A stretch of DNA of 64,000 nucleotides from Chryseosolibacter histidinae (GCF_018598225.1 NZ_JAHESF010000028.1:1-64000), one strand, 5' to 3'; numbered from the stretch's first letter, positions 8,120-17,673 are shown. A program made the numbers and translations. The notes: generated by a model not told the origin, from the sequence alone.

Positions 8120-10465
8120 CTTCAGCTTCGTCTCAAACAACTTCAGTATCCGCTTGTACTCGTCTGTCCAGCTGCTGGGTTCTACGAAAGCGTGGTCTTC
8201 CATCGGGTAAACGGCCAGCTCCCAGTCATCTTTGCCAAGCTCGATGAGGCGTTGTGATAATCTCACCACATCCTGGAAGTGAACGTTCACATCCACCATG
8301 CCGTGGCACATCAGCAGTGAACCTTTCAGGCCATCCGCATAGTAGATCGGAGAGCTTTTCGCATAAGCAAGGCTATCCATGTGAGGCACGTTGAGGATGT
8401 TGGACGTGTAGGCGTGATTGTAATGCGCCCAATCGGTAACAGGCCTGAGGGCGGCGCCGGCGGCAAATACATCGGGCGTTGTGAACATGGCCATCAGCGT
8501 GATGAATCCGCCATACGATCCGCCATAAATGCCGATGCGTTTAGGATCGATCTGGTGCTGGTCTATCAAATATTTTGCACCATCGATATTATCGGTGAGG
8601 TCTTTGCCTCCCATGAACTGGTAGATTCCAGTGCGCCAGTCCCTGCCGTATCCTGCGCTGGCGCGATAGTCAAGGTCCAGCACAGTGTATCCTTTGTCGG
8701 CGAGCAGGTTATGGAACATATATTCCCTGAAGTAGCTGCTCCACCACTTGTGCGCATTTTGCAGGTAACCCGCGCCATGCACAAAGACCACGGCGGCGCC
8801 ATTGGGGTTCTTCGGTTTATAAAGTCGCGCATAAACATCTGCATTGTCGCGCGCTTTGAAGGTGATCAGCTCGGGGTCGCGCCACGCATATGCTTTAAAT
8901 TCAGCCGACAGGGAGTTGGTGACCTGTACCGGTTTCGCTCCGGGTTTGTTCTCCATGATAAAGAGCTCCCACGGTTTGTTGCTGTACGAATAGCGGAAAG
9001 CGATGTATTTTTCATCGGGTGACAGCTCAACTTCATGCGCCCCGGTCATGGTGGTGAGGCGTTCGGCTTTACCTCCCGTGACCGGCAACCGGTAAAACTG
9101 TTTTTCACCCGGGTGCACTTCGTTGGTAACGATGTAAAAATATTTCTTGCTCGCGGGAATGATCACGTCCTGAACTTCATACTTCCCGCTGGTGAGCGCC
9201 TTGATATTTCCGTTTGAAACATCGGCCGTGTACAGATGCTGATAACCCGTTTCTTCAGAGAGGAACCAGATCTGCGTGTTGTTCAGCCATGCTGATACGG
9301 GCTCGCCGAAAGCCCTGCCTGCGTTAAAGTTCACCCAGGCATCGTCATGCAGGCGGTGAAGGGATGTGAGCTTGCGTGTGGCCGGATTCAGCAGACAGAT
9401 CCACCGGTCTTTATTGTCCGAAGCCCTGATCACCACCGAAGCGTACTTGCCGTCAGGCGACCAGCTCAGCTGCGTAAAGATCACCTGGCGCGCATCATTC
9501 TTCTTATCCTTGCTGGCCCTGGGATCTTTTTCTGTGGATGGATTGAACAAGATCTTATCTGTGATACCGGGAAGATCATGCGCATTCACCTGGTACACTG
9601 TATCGCCGGCAATATCATAGAGAAACAATTCCTGGGTACCGGAAGCGCTGCCTACCTTGGTGCGGGCGTTGATGTCTTCCGTAAATCCGGTAGGCGTTAC
9701 ATAAGCCGGAACAACGGTGCCCCTGCCGCGGACGGACCGGGTGAGCCTGAACGTGATGAATTTCTCATCGGGACTGATCCGGATCATGTCCACATTTTTT
9801 TCGTCGAGGTAAATTTCTTTCGGACGCGCCGGGGCTTCGCTCTTGCGGATCTTGCTGGCCGCGGTTTGTTTGGCGTCGCGTTCTTTCAACACCTGCAACG
9901 TTCTGAGCTGATCGCGTTTCAACCACTGCTCCTGTTCAGAGAGCACTGTCGAGGCTACCTTCTTGCCTTTTCTGAAGTCGGTCAGCTGCGTGATCATGCC
10001 GGTGCCCGTCTCCCAGCTGTAAAGGTTCTGATCGCTGATGTAAAATATTTTTTGGTCATCGGCTGAGAAGCATGGCGTGAACTCGGAGGCCAGCGTTTTG
10101 GTGACCTGCGTTATTTTTTTCGAAGCAAGGTCATGCACGAAAATATCGCCGTATTTCTCAAAGACAACTTTTGTGTGCGCGTGGTTGAACTGCAACTCGC
10201 CTGACGGAAGTTTTGCACGTTCGCTTTTGTCGACCTTCACCGGGCTGGGATTCTGCGGGGTGACCTTATAGATCGAATCGGCGGCCGCATTCACAGGATT
10301 CCATAAGAAGTATAACGTGCGGGAATCAGCGGACCAGGCCGGTTTCGTTGGCAACGACCCCATCCACAGGGGGTCTCGCATGATCTTCTCAACGGTGAGT
10401 GTTTGCTGGCCAATGGCCGGAAAGGCGGCGATAAGCGCTAAGAAACAGGGAAGAAAGCGTCTCAT
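8117..10465 (-). CDS. S9 family serine peptidase (prolyl oligopeptidase/DPP IV type)
   Basis: A 782-residue secreted peptidase with an N-terminal signal sequence (MRRFLPCFLALIAAFPAIG). A beta-propeller region with repeated SPDGKY/SPDEKY motifs is followed by an alpha/beta-hydrolase domain from about residue 540. The nucleophile is Ser650 in GGSYGGF, the acid Asp lies in HGMVDVNVHF, and the catalytic His758 is in MEDHAF. These are the S9 triad motifs. The longest frame opens with TTG at 10474, but ATG at 10465 gives a proper signal peptide. It probably trims peptides in the periplasm or at the surface. The exact cleavage preference is not readable. Confidence 0.92.
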   Translation of the reverse strand: MRRFLPCFLALIAAFPAIGQQTLTVEKIMRDPLWMGSLPTKPAWSADSRTLYFLWNPVNAAADSIYKVTPQNPSPVKVDKSERAKLPSGELQFNHAHTKVVFEKYGDIFVHDLASKKITQVTKTLASEFTPCFSADDQKIFYISDQNLYSWETGTGMITQLTDFRKGKKVASTVLSEQEQWLKRDQLRTLQVLKERDAKQTAASKIRKSEAPARPKEIYLDEKNVDMIRISPDEKFITFRLTRSVRGRGTVVPAYVTPTGFTEDINARTKVGSASGTQELFLYDIAGDTVYQVNAHDLPGITDKILFNPSTEKDPRASKDKKNDARQVIFTQLSWSPDGKYASVVIRASDNKDRWICLLNPATRKLTSLHRLHDDAWVNFNAGRAFGEPVSAWLNNTQIWFLSEETGYQHLYTADVSNGNIKALTSGKYEVQDVIIPASKKYFYIVTNEVHPGEKQFYRLPVTGGKAERLTTMTGAHEVELSPDEKYIAFRYSYSNKPWELFIMENKPGAKPVQVTNSLSAEFKAYAWRDPELITFKARDNADVYARLYKPKNPNGAAVVFVHGAGYLQNAHKWWSSYFREYMFHNLLADKGYTVLDLDYRASAGYGRDWRTGIYQFMGGKDLTDNIDGAKYLIDQHQIDPKRIGIYGGSYGGFITLMAMFTTPDVFAAGAALRPVTDWAHYNHAYTSNILNVPHMDSLAYAKSSPIYYADGLKGSLLMCHGMVDVNVHFQDVVRLSQRLIELGKDDWELAVYPMEDHAFVEPSSWTDEYKRILKLFETKLK

Positions 10466-10534
10466 GGGTTGCAATTAAACCGCCAATATGCTAAGACCCG
10501 GCGAGAATTAACAGCTTTTTACACAAACGGAAAT

Positions 10535-10763
10535 CAATTGACAGTAGGCAATCCCGATAGTATCGGGAGCAGTAGACAATGGTTGTCAAGACCGAAACGT
10601 TTTGTGCTGACGATCACTATTGCGTGTTGGCGCGCCCCTGGTACCCGATAGCGATTAGGAGACTGTGGACAATGGGTACATCAAAGACTGAAACGCTTTA
10701 TTTGATGGTTCCCCATTGTCTACTGAATACCGACGAAGTCGGTATTTTGTCTATTGTCAACTA
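10535..10763. repeat. Heptamer-array region, TTGACAA family, with internal palindromes
   Basis: Words of TTGACAG/TAGACAA type occur at 10535-10590 on one strand, and their complements (CATTGTCTACTGAA, TGTCTATTGTCAA) at 10712-10763. Each arm is interrupted by its own small hairpin: CCCGATAGTATCGGG at 10553-10567 and ATACCGACGAAGTCGGTAT at about 10727-10745. The right end joins the TAG stop of the MFS gene. The 300-base spacer holds no other feature I can support. Confidence 0.6.
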
Positions 10764-12011
10764 TTCTGCTACGGGTGCGGCTACCGGGGTATGGGGTGCC
10801 GCCTTTCTCATCACCTGTTTATGAATGAGGTACATCATGAGCATGGTGATGATCATCGCTCCTGTCACTACATATCCGAGGATGTCGTAGTGCTCAAGTT
10901 TTTGAGAAGGGGTTTGCACCACGATGAGGCCGGCGATCAGTGTGGCAATGCCTCCGGAGATCTGCTGAACCGAAGCGTTGATACCCATGAACGCCCCCCG
11001 GTCTGCGGGATCCGGCACGGCAGACATCAGCGCTGAAGAAGAAATGATCCTTGAGGAAACGCCCATGAACATGATAACACTGATGGCTACTACCACCCAT
11101 AGCGGTGTAATGCCCAGGTTACAATAAATGAGCACAACGATCATGGTCAGGAGAGAACCTCCTACAAACACCTGGTATTTTCCGAGTGTATCGCTGAGCT
11201 TGCCGATGATCGGTCCTGTAGCGATGGAGAAGATCCCGGTAATCATATAGAGCAGGAACAATTTATCCACGGGAATGCCCAGGTTATGAACGCTGAACAC
11301 GCTGCCAAACGGCATGAGCATAAAACCTCCCGTTGCGAGCAGGATCGTGGCGGCAAAGCCCCGGAGATAATCGGGACGTGATATGGTTTTCAGCAGGTGC
11401 ACGAACGGATTCCGGGCCGACTGTATTTTCAAGTGCGCATCGACCGGCTTCATGTATAACACGATGAGCACACCAACAACAACGCTGACACCTACGATAA
11501 GAAAGAACGGAGCCTGCCATCCCCAATAGGGCGCGAGATAAAGCCCCAGCGGTATGCCCAGCACCTGGCTGGAGGCAAACGCCATCTGCACAAACCCCAT
11601 CACGCGACCCCTCACTTCCATGCGGAAAAGGTCAGTGATAATGGCAAAGCTGATGGACCCGATCACACCGCCGAATATGCCCGTGACGATCCTGGCCACC
11701 AGCAGAAAGTGATAGCTGGTTGCCATGGCACACAATGCGGTGCCGACAATAAATCCAACATAAAAGAATAACAACAGTTTTTTGCGATCGAACTTATCGG
11801 CAAAACCTGCCGCAAGCAAGCCTGACGAGCCCGCGCTGAATGCGTAGGCGGAGACCACCATGGCAAACTGGGCCGGTGTGATCTTCAGCTCAGGCATAAC
11901 GATAGCCCCCAGCGGCGACAATACCATAAAGTCAAGTATAATGGTGAACTGAAGAATGGTAAGGATGGCAATAATGAATACGTCGTATGAGTTAAATATT
12001 TTCTCTTTCAT
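10761..12011 (-). CDS. MFS transporter (DHA1-like)
   Basis: A 416-residue inner-membrane transporter with 12 predicted helices and the MFS motif-A-like loop GFADKFDRKKLL after helix 2. Its general form suggests drug or metabolite efflux by proton antiport. It is the last gene of a leftward group that begins with a TetR regulator and includes an HMA-like small protein. That order suggests an inducible efflux unit controlled by the TetR protein. The stop TAG abuts a heptamer array. Substrate not determinable. Confidence 0.85.
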   Translation of the reverse strand: MKEKIFNSYDVFIIAILTILQFTIILDFMVLSPLGAIVMPELKITPAQFAMVVSAYAFSAGSSGLLAAGFADKFDRKKLLLFFYVGFIVGTALCAMATSYHFLLVARIVTGIFGGVIGSISFAIITDLFRMEVRGRVMGFVQMAFASSQVLGIPLGLYLAPYWGWQAPFFLIVGVSVVVGVLIVLYMKPVDAHLKIQSARNPFVHLLKTISRPDYLRGFAATILLATGGFMLMPFGSVFSVHNLGIPVDKLFLLYMITGIFSIATGPIIGKLSDTLGKYQVFVGGSLLTMIVVLIYCNLGITPLWVVVAISVIMFMGVSSRIISSSALMSAVPDPADRGAFMGINASVQQISGGIATLIAGLIVVQTPSQKLEHYDILGYVVTGAMIITMLMMYLIHKQVMRKAAPHTPVAAPVAE

Positions 12012-12053
12012 TAGTAATGGTTCGTTTTAAACGATAAATGGTTAGTAAATAGA

Positions 12054-12275
12054 TCAGTCAAGGAGCTCTTCACAACGGAAGCCCGCCCTGGTGATCATGT
12101 GAATAATGTGTTCCGGATTATAGTCGTCTGACTCGATCCGCAACACACGGTCTATGTCATCACGGTCAATGTTCCATTTGCGCACGTGCAGGTCTGAATT
12201 CAGCAACTGCGCTACTTTTCTCACATCGCCCTCGGCGTGGATGTTGGTTTTGAAGATGAGTATTTCGGAGACCAT
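12054..12275 (-). CDS. Small HMA-fold-like protein lacking CxxC
   Basis: A 73-residue protein with an apparent beta-alpha-beta-beta-alpha-beta ferredoxin-like pattern: EILIFKTNI, then a helix DVRKVAQLLNS, a strand with IDRVLRIESDD, a helix PEHIIHMITRAGF. This resembles heavy-metal-associated domains, but the metal-binding CxxC is absent; only one Cys remains near the C-terminus. It may be a degenerate HMA-type partner of the neighbouring transporter or regulator. I chose ATG at 12275 over a TTG three codons upstream. It lies between tetR and the MFS gene on the same strand. Confidence 0.7.
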   Translation of the reverse strand: MVSEILIFKTNIHAEGDVRKVAQLLNSDLHVRKWNIDRDDIDRVLRIESDDYNPEHIIHMITRAGFRCEELLD

Positions 12276-12313
12276 ATGTTGCAAATTTAAAATCGGTGTT
12301 CTGTCAACTACTG

Positions 12314-12910
12314 TCAGGGTTTCAATGCTTTTAAGACCAGCGACAACGTCTGGTTCATGATCTTTTCATCCAGCACAAATTTTTCTGCCCCACCACGCAG
12401 GCCCCTGCCAGACATGTGGAACTTCACCAGCTGATACAACGGGGCAAATGCCACCGACCAGTAAACTTCCAACGGTAGCCTTACCAGCTCTTTGTTCCTG
12501 ATGGCGTTATGCGCAAACTCCCCCATAGTAGTCACAAAGGTATTGTTCAGGTGCTTGATTGTCAGGTGGTGATAGGGCGAATACTTGATCTGCTCCATGA
12601 AATGCATGCTGACAGGATTATCCATAAAATACTTCGCCCGGTTCATCCACTGCACCTTGAGGCCCTCGTCGAAAGGCATGGCCGGATCGAAATCTTTCAG
12701 GGTAATGCTAAACATCTTTTCCATCTCTTCCGTCCACAGCTGCACGATCAGGTCGTCGCGGTCTTTGAAGTAGATGTAGATGGTGGCCGGTGATACCCCG
12801 GCAGCTTTGGCAAGCTTCTGCATGCTGAGGCCGTCGAAACCCTTCTCAACGATCATTTTAAGGGCTTTCTGGCAAATTGCCATCCGTTTGTTCTCGTCGC
12901 GCGTCCGCAT
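12314..12910 (-). CDS. TetR/AcrR family transcriptional regulator
   Basis: A 198-residue regulator with an N-terminal TetR helix-turn-helix (residues about 10-55; motif LAKAAGVSPATIYIYFKDRDDL) and an all-helical ligand-binding region. Repressors of this family release DNA on binding a small molecule and commonly control an adjacent efflux pump. Here it heads a leftward group with the HMA-like and MFS genes. It probably regulates its own promoter between 12911 and 13020. Ligand unknown. Confidence 0.9.
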   Translation of the reverse strand: MRTRDENKRMAICQKALKMIVEKGFDGLSMQKLAKAAGVSPATIYIYFKDRDDLIVQLWTEEMEKMFSITLKDFDPAMPFDEGLKVQWMNRAKYFMDNPVSMHFMEQIKYSPYHHLTIKHLNNTFVTTMGEFAHNAIRNKELVRLPLEVYWSVAFAPLYQLVKFHMSGRGLRGGAEKFVLDEKIMNQTLSLVLKALKP

Positions 12911-13020
12911 GATGGCTCAAATATAAATGAATGTTCGTTCTTTTATACAAGGGTGGAGCAGAAATTTTATCAGCCGCTCCTGGCACGCACGTATGCCGGA
13001 TTTTACATACCTTTCGTCTT

Positions 13021-13269
13021 ATGGAAACATCGCAACCGTTGCCGGACGGAGAAATATTGCTGAGCCTGGTGAGAATGAAAATGCCTTTCGGTAAATATAA
13101 AGGCACGGTGCTCTGCGATCTGCCGGTGAGCTACCTCGAGTGGTTTGCCAAAGAAGGATTTCCTGCCGGAAAGCTCGGTATGATGCTGGCCACCATCTAT
13201 GAAATAAAGATCAACGGTTTAACATACCTGCTGCAGCCACTCAGAAAGAATCAACAGAACGCCACTTGA
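13021..13269 (+). CDS. DUF3820 family protein
   Basis: An 82-residue protein with the DUF3820 pattern: MPFGKYKG near residue 20, then LPVSYLEWF, a GFPAGKLG stretch, and NGL followed by LLQPL. Members are small soluble proteins sometimes annotated as putative quorum-sensing-regulated virulence factors; real function is unclear. The frame opens further upstream, but the first ATG is at 13021. Its stop codon overlaps the TTG start of the symporter gene by four bases (TTGA), suggesting translational coupling. Confidence 0.8.
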   Translation: METSQPLPDGEILLSLVRMKMPFGKYKGTVLCDLPVSYLEWFAKEGFPAGKLGMMLATIYEIKINGLTYLLQPLRKNQQNAT

Positions 13270-14546
13270 AAAAGTTATTCACCAACCTCACTTTCTGGGT
13301 CCTTACTGCCATCACGGCCGGAGCGCTGCTGGGCCATTTTGTTCCCGATGTTGCTGTCAAAATGCAACCCATCGGCACCGGGTTCATCGATATCGTCAAG
13401 CTCTTCATCAACCCCATTATCTTCCTTACCATTTCGCTGGGCATCAGCGGCATGAACGACCTGAAAAAAGTAGGCAGGGTTGGCGGCAAGGCCATTCTCT
13501 ATTTCGAGATCGTAACCACCCTCGCGCTGATACTGGGTGTCATCGTAGCCCACGTGATCCGCCCCGGCGAAGGTATTGTAACGTCCGCCGCGAGCACGCA
13601 GAACATCGACAGTTATACCCAACGCGCGCAGGATTTCAGCTGGCTTCATTTCCTGAAAGAGAACATCACCATCCAGGTGTTGCTGTTCTCCATCCTGTTT
13701 GGCATTGTGCTGAGCAAGATCCCGTCATCAAAGAAAATCATTGACGTGCTTCGCAGCATCTCCAAATACGTCTTCAAAGCGTTGCACTTCGTAATGATCT
13801 TCGCACCGGTAGGCGCTTTTGGCGGAATGGCCTTCACCATCGGTAAATACGGCATCGATACGCTGGTGCCCCTGGCCAAGCTCATGGCCACAGTCTACAC
13901 CACCATGGGACTTTTCATCTGCGTGGTATTGTACCTGATCATGCGATGGTATAAGGTGAACCTCTGGAAGTTCCTGAAATACATCCGCGAAGAGCTGCTC
14001 ATTGTGCTGGGCACATCTTCTTCGGAAGCCGGGTTGCCCTCGCTGATGGAAAAGCTCGAACGCATGGGATGCTCAAAACCCGTGGTAGGATTGGTAGTGC
14101 CCGCAGGATACTCTTTCAATCTCGATGGAACCACCATCTATCTTTCCATGGCCGTGATCTTTCTGGCACAGGCGTTTGGCATCGAGCTTACGCTGTCACA
14201 GATGTTCTCCATTATCGGTGTATTGTTCATCACATCAAAAGGAGCCGCTGGTGTAACAGGAAGCGGATTTGTGGTGCTGGCCTCCACGCTGTCAGCCGTG
14301 AAGATCATCCCGGTGGAAGGGCTCGCCTTGCTGCTGGGTGTAGACCGGTTCATGTCAGAAGCAAGGGCGCTGACGAATTTCATTGGCAATGGGGTGGCCA
14401 CCGTATGGCTTGCCAACAATGAGAAGGAGTTTGACCGCGCAAAGATGCACGAGGCTTTCGGCCATGTCAGTTATACAGAAAATATAATCGCTGACAACCT
14501 GGGCCAGCCCAATCCCGAGCAAGGAAGTAAAAAGCAAAACGCCTGA
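13266..14546 (+). CDS. Dicarboxylate/amino acid:cation symporter (DAACS)
   Basis: A 426-residue transporter of the GltP/DctA family, which imports glutamate or C4-dicarboxylates with Na+ or H+. Signature regions are present: the serine-rich hairpin TSSSEAGLPSLMEKLE, the helix GYSFNLDGTTIYLSM, and the second hairpin KGAAGVTGSGFVVLASTL. The start must be TTG at 13266: there is no nearby in-frame ATG upstream and the first transmembrane helix begins at once. The start overlaps the DUF3820 stop. A strong terminator follows the gene. Confidence 0.92.
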   Translation: MKKLFTNLTFWVLTAITAGALLGHFVPDVAVKMQPIGTGFIDIVKLFINPIIFLTISLGISGMNDLKKVGRVGGKAILYFEIVTTLALILGVIVAHVIRPGEGIVTSAASTQNIDSYTQRAQDFSWLHFLKENITIQVLLFSILFGIVLSKIPSSKKIIDVLRSISKYVFKALHFVMIFAPVGAFGGMAFTIGKYGIDTLVPLAKLMATVYTTMGLFICVVLYLIMRWYKVNLWKFLKYIREELLIVLGTSSSEAGLPSLMEKLERMGCSKPVVGLVVPAGYSFNLDGTTIYLSMAVIFLAQAFGIELTLSQMFSIIGVLFITSKGAAGVTGSGFVVLASTLSAVKIIPVEGLALLLGVDRFMSEARALTNFIGNGVATVWLANNEKEFDRAKMHEAFGHVSYTENIIADNLGQPNPEQGSKKQNA

Positions 14547-14567
14547 CCTTTTGGGCCAGGCGTTTTT
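14538..14567 (+). terminator. Rho-independent terminator after the symporter
   Basis: A stem AACGCCTG...CC with GGCCAGGCGTT, a four-base loop and a following T-run, starting within the last codons of the DAACS gene. Confidence 0.88.
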
Positions 14568-14597
14568 ATCACTCCTCTCTCCCGCTCCGTTTCAACT

Positions 14598-14831
14598 TCA
14601 CCTCTCCCCACTAGTCGTATCATTAGAGGTGTTCCTTCCGGTGATTTCCCGGGTGAACGCCTTATTATTTTTTCTGGAAATATCCAGCGTCTCAAGATCA
14701 ACATGTACCCGTTCCATTTCTTCGTTCGGGTTTGTTACATCGTTACGCTCCGGGAAACCCACCTGTCTTTCAGGATAATCATGTCGCCTGCTTCCCTTCT
14801 TATGATCTGTACTGATTGTTTTTGTTTTCAT
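14598..14831 (-). CDS. Small hydrophilic protein, unknown function
   Basis: A 77-residue, strongly charged reading frame with ATG start and no hydrophobic segment. The middle (NEEMERVHVDLETLDISRKNNK) reads like real protein, while the ends are basic and low in order. There is no overlapping gene on the other strand, and its length in this spacer is more than chance would favour. I do not recognise a family. It could be a stress-type small protein. Moderate confidence that it is translated. Confidence 0.5.
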   Translation of the reverse strand: MKTKTISTDHKKGSRRHDYPERQVGFPERNDVTNPNEEMERVHVDLETLDISRKNNKAFTREITGRNTSNDTTSGER

Positions 14832-15034
14832 GGCTTTTCACTTTAATGCTAAGCTTTTGCGCCTAACACATACGCGCCTCCGGGGCTCTGAAAATAAAAT
14901 CGTATGCCGTAGAGCAGATCTGCGGCTGTCCGGAATTTTAAGCAACAAAAACCTCAGCTTTACAGCCGGATGAGTACCTAATTCCACAGGAAAGCACCGG
15001 TATCTGAAAAAAGCAGCAATAACGCTACCGTTGC

Positions 15035-16366
15035 TTACTTCACAAGGCGGGCGATTGTTTCTCTGTATGATTGAAACTGAAAGGAGTCGAGCACAGCAAG
15101 CATGGCCGAACGGATCTGCTCAAGCGCCAGGTTGCCAATGCTCCCTTCGTGGGTATGCTTTACTGTTGTTTGAGGATGGTAGTTGTTCGCCTCGATATCG
15201 AGACCTACCTTTTTATAGGCGTCGCGGAATGGCATCCCCGAAAGCACAAGTCGGTTCACCTCTTCCACACTGAACAGGTATTTGTATTTTTCGTCGGCCA
15301 GGATCTGCTCTTTTACCTGGATGTTGCTGAGCATGAGCCGGGCTATGCGCAGGCAGTCTTTCAGGCTTTGGATGGCGGGGAACAGAACCTCTTTCAACAG
15401 CTGAAGGTCACGGTGATACCCTGAAGGAAGGTTGGCCGTCATCAGGGCAATATCGTTGGGTACGGCCTGCAGCTGGTTGCAGCGTGAGCGGATCAGCTCG
15501 AACACATCCGGGTTCTTTTTATGCGGCATAATGCTGGAGCCCGTGGTAAGCTCGTCAGGGAAGCTGATGAATCCGAAGTTCTGGTTGAGGAAAAGGCATG
15601 CGTCCATCGACAGCTTGCCCAGCGTAGCGGCAATATTCGATAAGGCGGCAGCAACAATACGCTCCGTTTTGCCCCGTCCCATCTGCGCGTACACCACATT
15701 GTAATTGAGGTCCTCAAATCCAAGCAGCCTGGTAGTCATGGTGCGGTTCAGGGGAAACGACGAGCCATAACCGGCGGCGGATCCCAGCGGGTTTTTATTG
15801 ACCACACGGTAAGCGGCTTGCAGGGTGATCAGGTCATCCACAAGGCTTTCCGCGTAAGCGCCGAACCAAAGTCCGAACGACGAAGGCATGGCCAGCTGCA
15901 GGTGCGTGTAGCCCGGCAGTAAATGTTCCTTGTATTTATCGCTCTGGCTTACCAGCAGGTCAAACAACTCTTTCACCTCATGGACCACCTGCTCGATCTC
16001 GTCGCGGAGATACAGTTTAATATCTACCAGCACCTGGTCGTTCCGTGAGCGGCCGCTATGCATCTTTTTCCCCACGTCGCCCAGCTTACGGGTAAGCTCC
16101 AGCTCCACCTGCGAGTGCACGTCTTCAGTTCCTTCTTCCAGTACAAACTGACCGGCTTCGATGTTCCGGTACAGCTGCTTCAGCTCGGCAGTCAGGATCT
16201 CCAGCTCTTTCTTCTCCAGCAGGCCGATGCTCTCCAACATCTGGATGTGCGCCAGCGATCCCATCACATCAAAACGCGCCAGGTACAGATCCATTTCGCG
16301 GTCTCTGCCTACGGTGAATTTTTCAACTTCTTTTAACGATGTTTTGTCTTTCTGCCAGATCTTCAT
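15035..16366 (-). CDS. argH: Argininosuccinate lyase
   Basis: A 443-residue enzyme catalysing the last step of arginine synthesis, argininosuccinate to arginine plus fumarate. The fumarase/aspartase superfamily signature GSSIMPHKKNP is intact (its Ser is the catalytic residue), with SGRSRNDQV and HTHEGSIGN also present. The length is slightly short of E. coli ArgH (457). It is the last gene of the leftward arginine operon and is separated from the M20 deacylase gene by a 185-base repeat element, so it might be partly uncoupled in expression. Confidence 0.96.
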   Translation of the reverse strand: MKIWQKDKTSLKEVEKFTVGRDREMDLYLARFDVMGSLAHIQMLESIGLLEKKELEILTAELKQLYRNIEAGQFVLEEGTEDVHSQVELELTRKLGDVGKKMHSGRSRNDQVLVDIKLYLRDEIEQVVHEVKELFDLLVSQSDKYKEHLLPGYTHLQLAMPSSFGLWFGAYAESLVDDLITLQAAYRVVNKNPLGSAAGYGSSFPLNRTMTTRLLGFEDLNYNVVYAQMGRGKTERIVAAALSNIAATLGKLSMDACLFLNQNFGFISFPDELTTGSSIMPHKKNPDVFELIRSRCNQLQAVPNDIALMTANLPSGYHRDLQLLKEVLFPAIQSLKDCLRIARLMLSNIQVKEQILADEKYKYLFSVEEVNRLVLSGMPFRDAYKKVGLDIEANNYHPQTTVKHTHEGSIGNLALEQIRSAMLAVLDSFQFQSYRETIARLVK

Positions 16367-16369
16367 ATT

Positions 16370-16553
16370 GGTTGCCGGTTATCAGTTGCCGGTTGCCGGT
16401 TTAGTTTCGTGTATATTTTTAAATGTGACTTCTCAAACTGGACTCACTCCTAACTTTAAACTTTAAACTTCAAACCTTAAACTTCAAACTTTAAACTTCA
16501 AACTTTAAACGATCGCCCCCAACCGGCCACCCGGTAACCGGCAACCGGTAACT
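16370..16553. repeat. Nested heptamer arrays between argH and the M20 gene
   Basis: The outer arms are TTGCCGG-family words: 16370-16401 and, inverted, 16521-16553. The right arm joins the TAG stop of the M20 gene. Inside (16452-16510) is a direct run of about eight AACTTTA/AACTTCA words of the TTTAAAG family with the same seven-base period and no obvious complementary arm. The left arm begins three bases upstream of the argH ATG, so argH has almost no room for a conventional ribosome-binding region outside the repeat. Confidence 0.75.
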
Positions 16554-17637
16554 AGTGCACCACCTCATTCAGCAAGCTCACATAAGTGTCGATACCCTTC
16601 ACGATCTCTGCGATGTAGATGAACTCGTCAGCGGTGTGCGAGCGCGCAGAGTCTCCCGGGCCGATCTTGACGGATGGCACAGGGATGAGCGCCTGGTCTG
16701 AGGTGGTAGGCGATCCGTACAATTGAAGTCCCATTTTCCTCGCGGCGTTCACCAGCGGATGATCGTGGTCGATGCCGGAAGACCGCATGCGTAGTGATCT
16801 TGGCGTAACCTCACACTTCACGTGGGCCTTGATGGTCTCCAGCACTTCTTCCAGGGTGTACATGTCCGTAACCCGTACATCCACGGTGAAGTTACATTCG
16901 GCAGGCACAACATTGTGCTGTTTGCCTGCGCTGATGATGGTGACCGTCATTTTGATCTCGCCCAGGGTTTGAGACACCTTCGGAAATTTGTAGGTCCTGA
17001 ACCACTCGATATCTTTCAGCGCTTCGTACAAGGCGTTCACACCTTCTTCGCGCGCTGCGTGCCCTGATTTTCCTTTGGCCAGGCAATCGAGCACCATCAG
17101 TCCTTTTTCAGCAACGGCCATCTGGCACAGGGTAGGCTCCCCTACAATGGCGAAGTCGATGTTGGGCAGCAGCGACCAGATACTCTCTATTCCGCCAGTA
17201 CCAGAGATCTCTTCTTCTGCCGTGGCGGCGATAACGATGTTATATTTTAAGTTCTGCTGCGGGTAAAAGTTCAGGAAGGTTGCAATGAGCGTCACCAGGG
17301 GTCCGCCGGCATCGTTGCTTCCCAGGCCATACAATCTTTCATCTTCGATCACTGCCGCAAACGGATCGCGTGTATAGCCTGGGTTGGGGCGCACCGTATC
17401 ATGGTGGGAGTTCAGCAGGATGGTGGGCAGCTCCGGGTTGAAATGCCTGTTGCGTGCCCACACGTTGTTGCCCTTCCGCTCTGTTGGAACGCCATGCTGC
17501 TTAAAGAACTCTTGCAGTACAATGGCGGTTTTATCCTCTTCTTTGCTGAACGAAGGGATCGCAATAAGCTGCTGAAGCAGGTTGATCGCTATTTCATCCG
17601 GTTGTAGATCCATATTGCGCTGGATGACGGATACCAT
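16552..17637 (-). CDS. argE: M20 family N-acyl amino acid deacylase (ArgE-like)
   Basis: A 361-residue zinc peptidase-family enzyme with metal-binding motifs HHDTV, an acidic GSNDAGG stretch and the EEE triad in ATAEEEISGTGG. In pathways using an acylornithine carbamoyltransferase, this enzyme removes the acyl group from N-acylcitrulline rather than from acylornithine. That role fits here because the operon contains an ArgF'-type enzyme and no ordinary ornithine carbamoyltransferase. The acyl group could be acetyl or succinyl. ATG at 17637 is used; an internal ATG eight codons on is possible. Confidence 0.88.
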   Translation of the reverse strand: MVSVIQRNMDLQPDEIAINLLQQLIAIPSFSKEEDKTAIVLQEFFKQHGVPTERKGNNVWARNRHFNPELPTILLNSHHDTVRPNPGYTRDPFAAVIEDERLYGLGSNDAGGPLVTLIATFLNFYPQQNLKYNIVIAATAEEEISGTGGIESIWSLLPNIDFAIVGEPTLCQMAVAEKGLMVLDCLAKGKSGHAAREEGVNALYEALKDIEWFRTYKFPKVSQTLGEIKMTVTIISAGKQHNVVPAECNFTVDVRVTDMYTLEEVLETIKAHVKCEVTPRSLRMRSSGIDHDHPLVNAARKMGLQLYGSPTTSDQALIPVPSVKIGPGDSARSHTADEFIYIAEIVKGIDTYVSLLNEVVH

Positions 17638-17673
17638 GACACCGGCAAACCCGGCTCAGGAACTGTGCATCGG

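Noticed and set aside
9347-10066. 239-codon open frame opposite the S9 peptidase
   Set aside because: Reverse shadow of a gene with clear catalytic motifs.
16452-16510. Run of AACTTTA words considered as a CRISPR-like array
   Set aside because: The words are adjacent, without spacers, and no cas genes are present.
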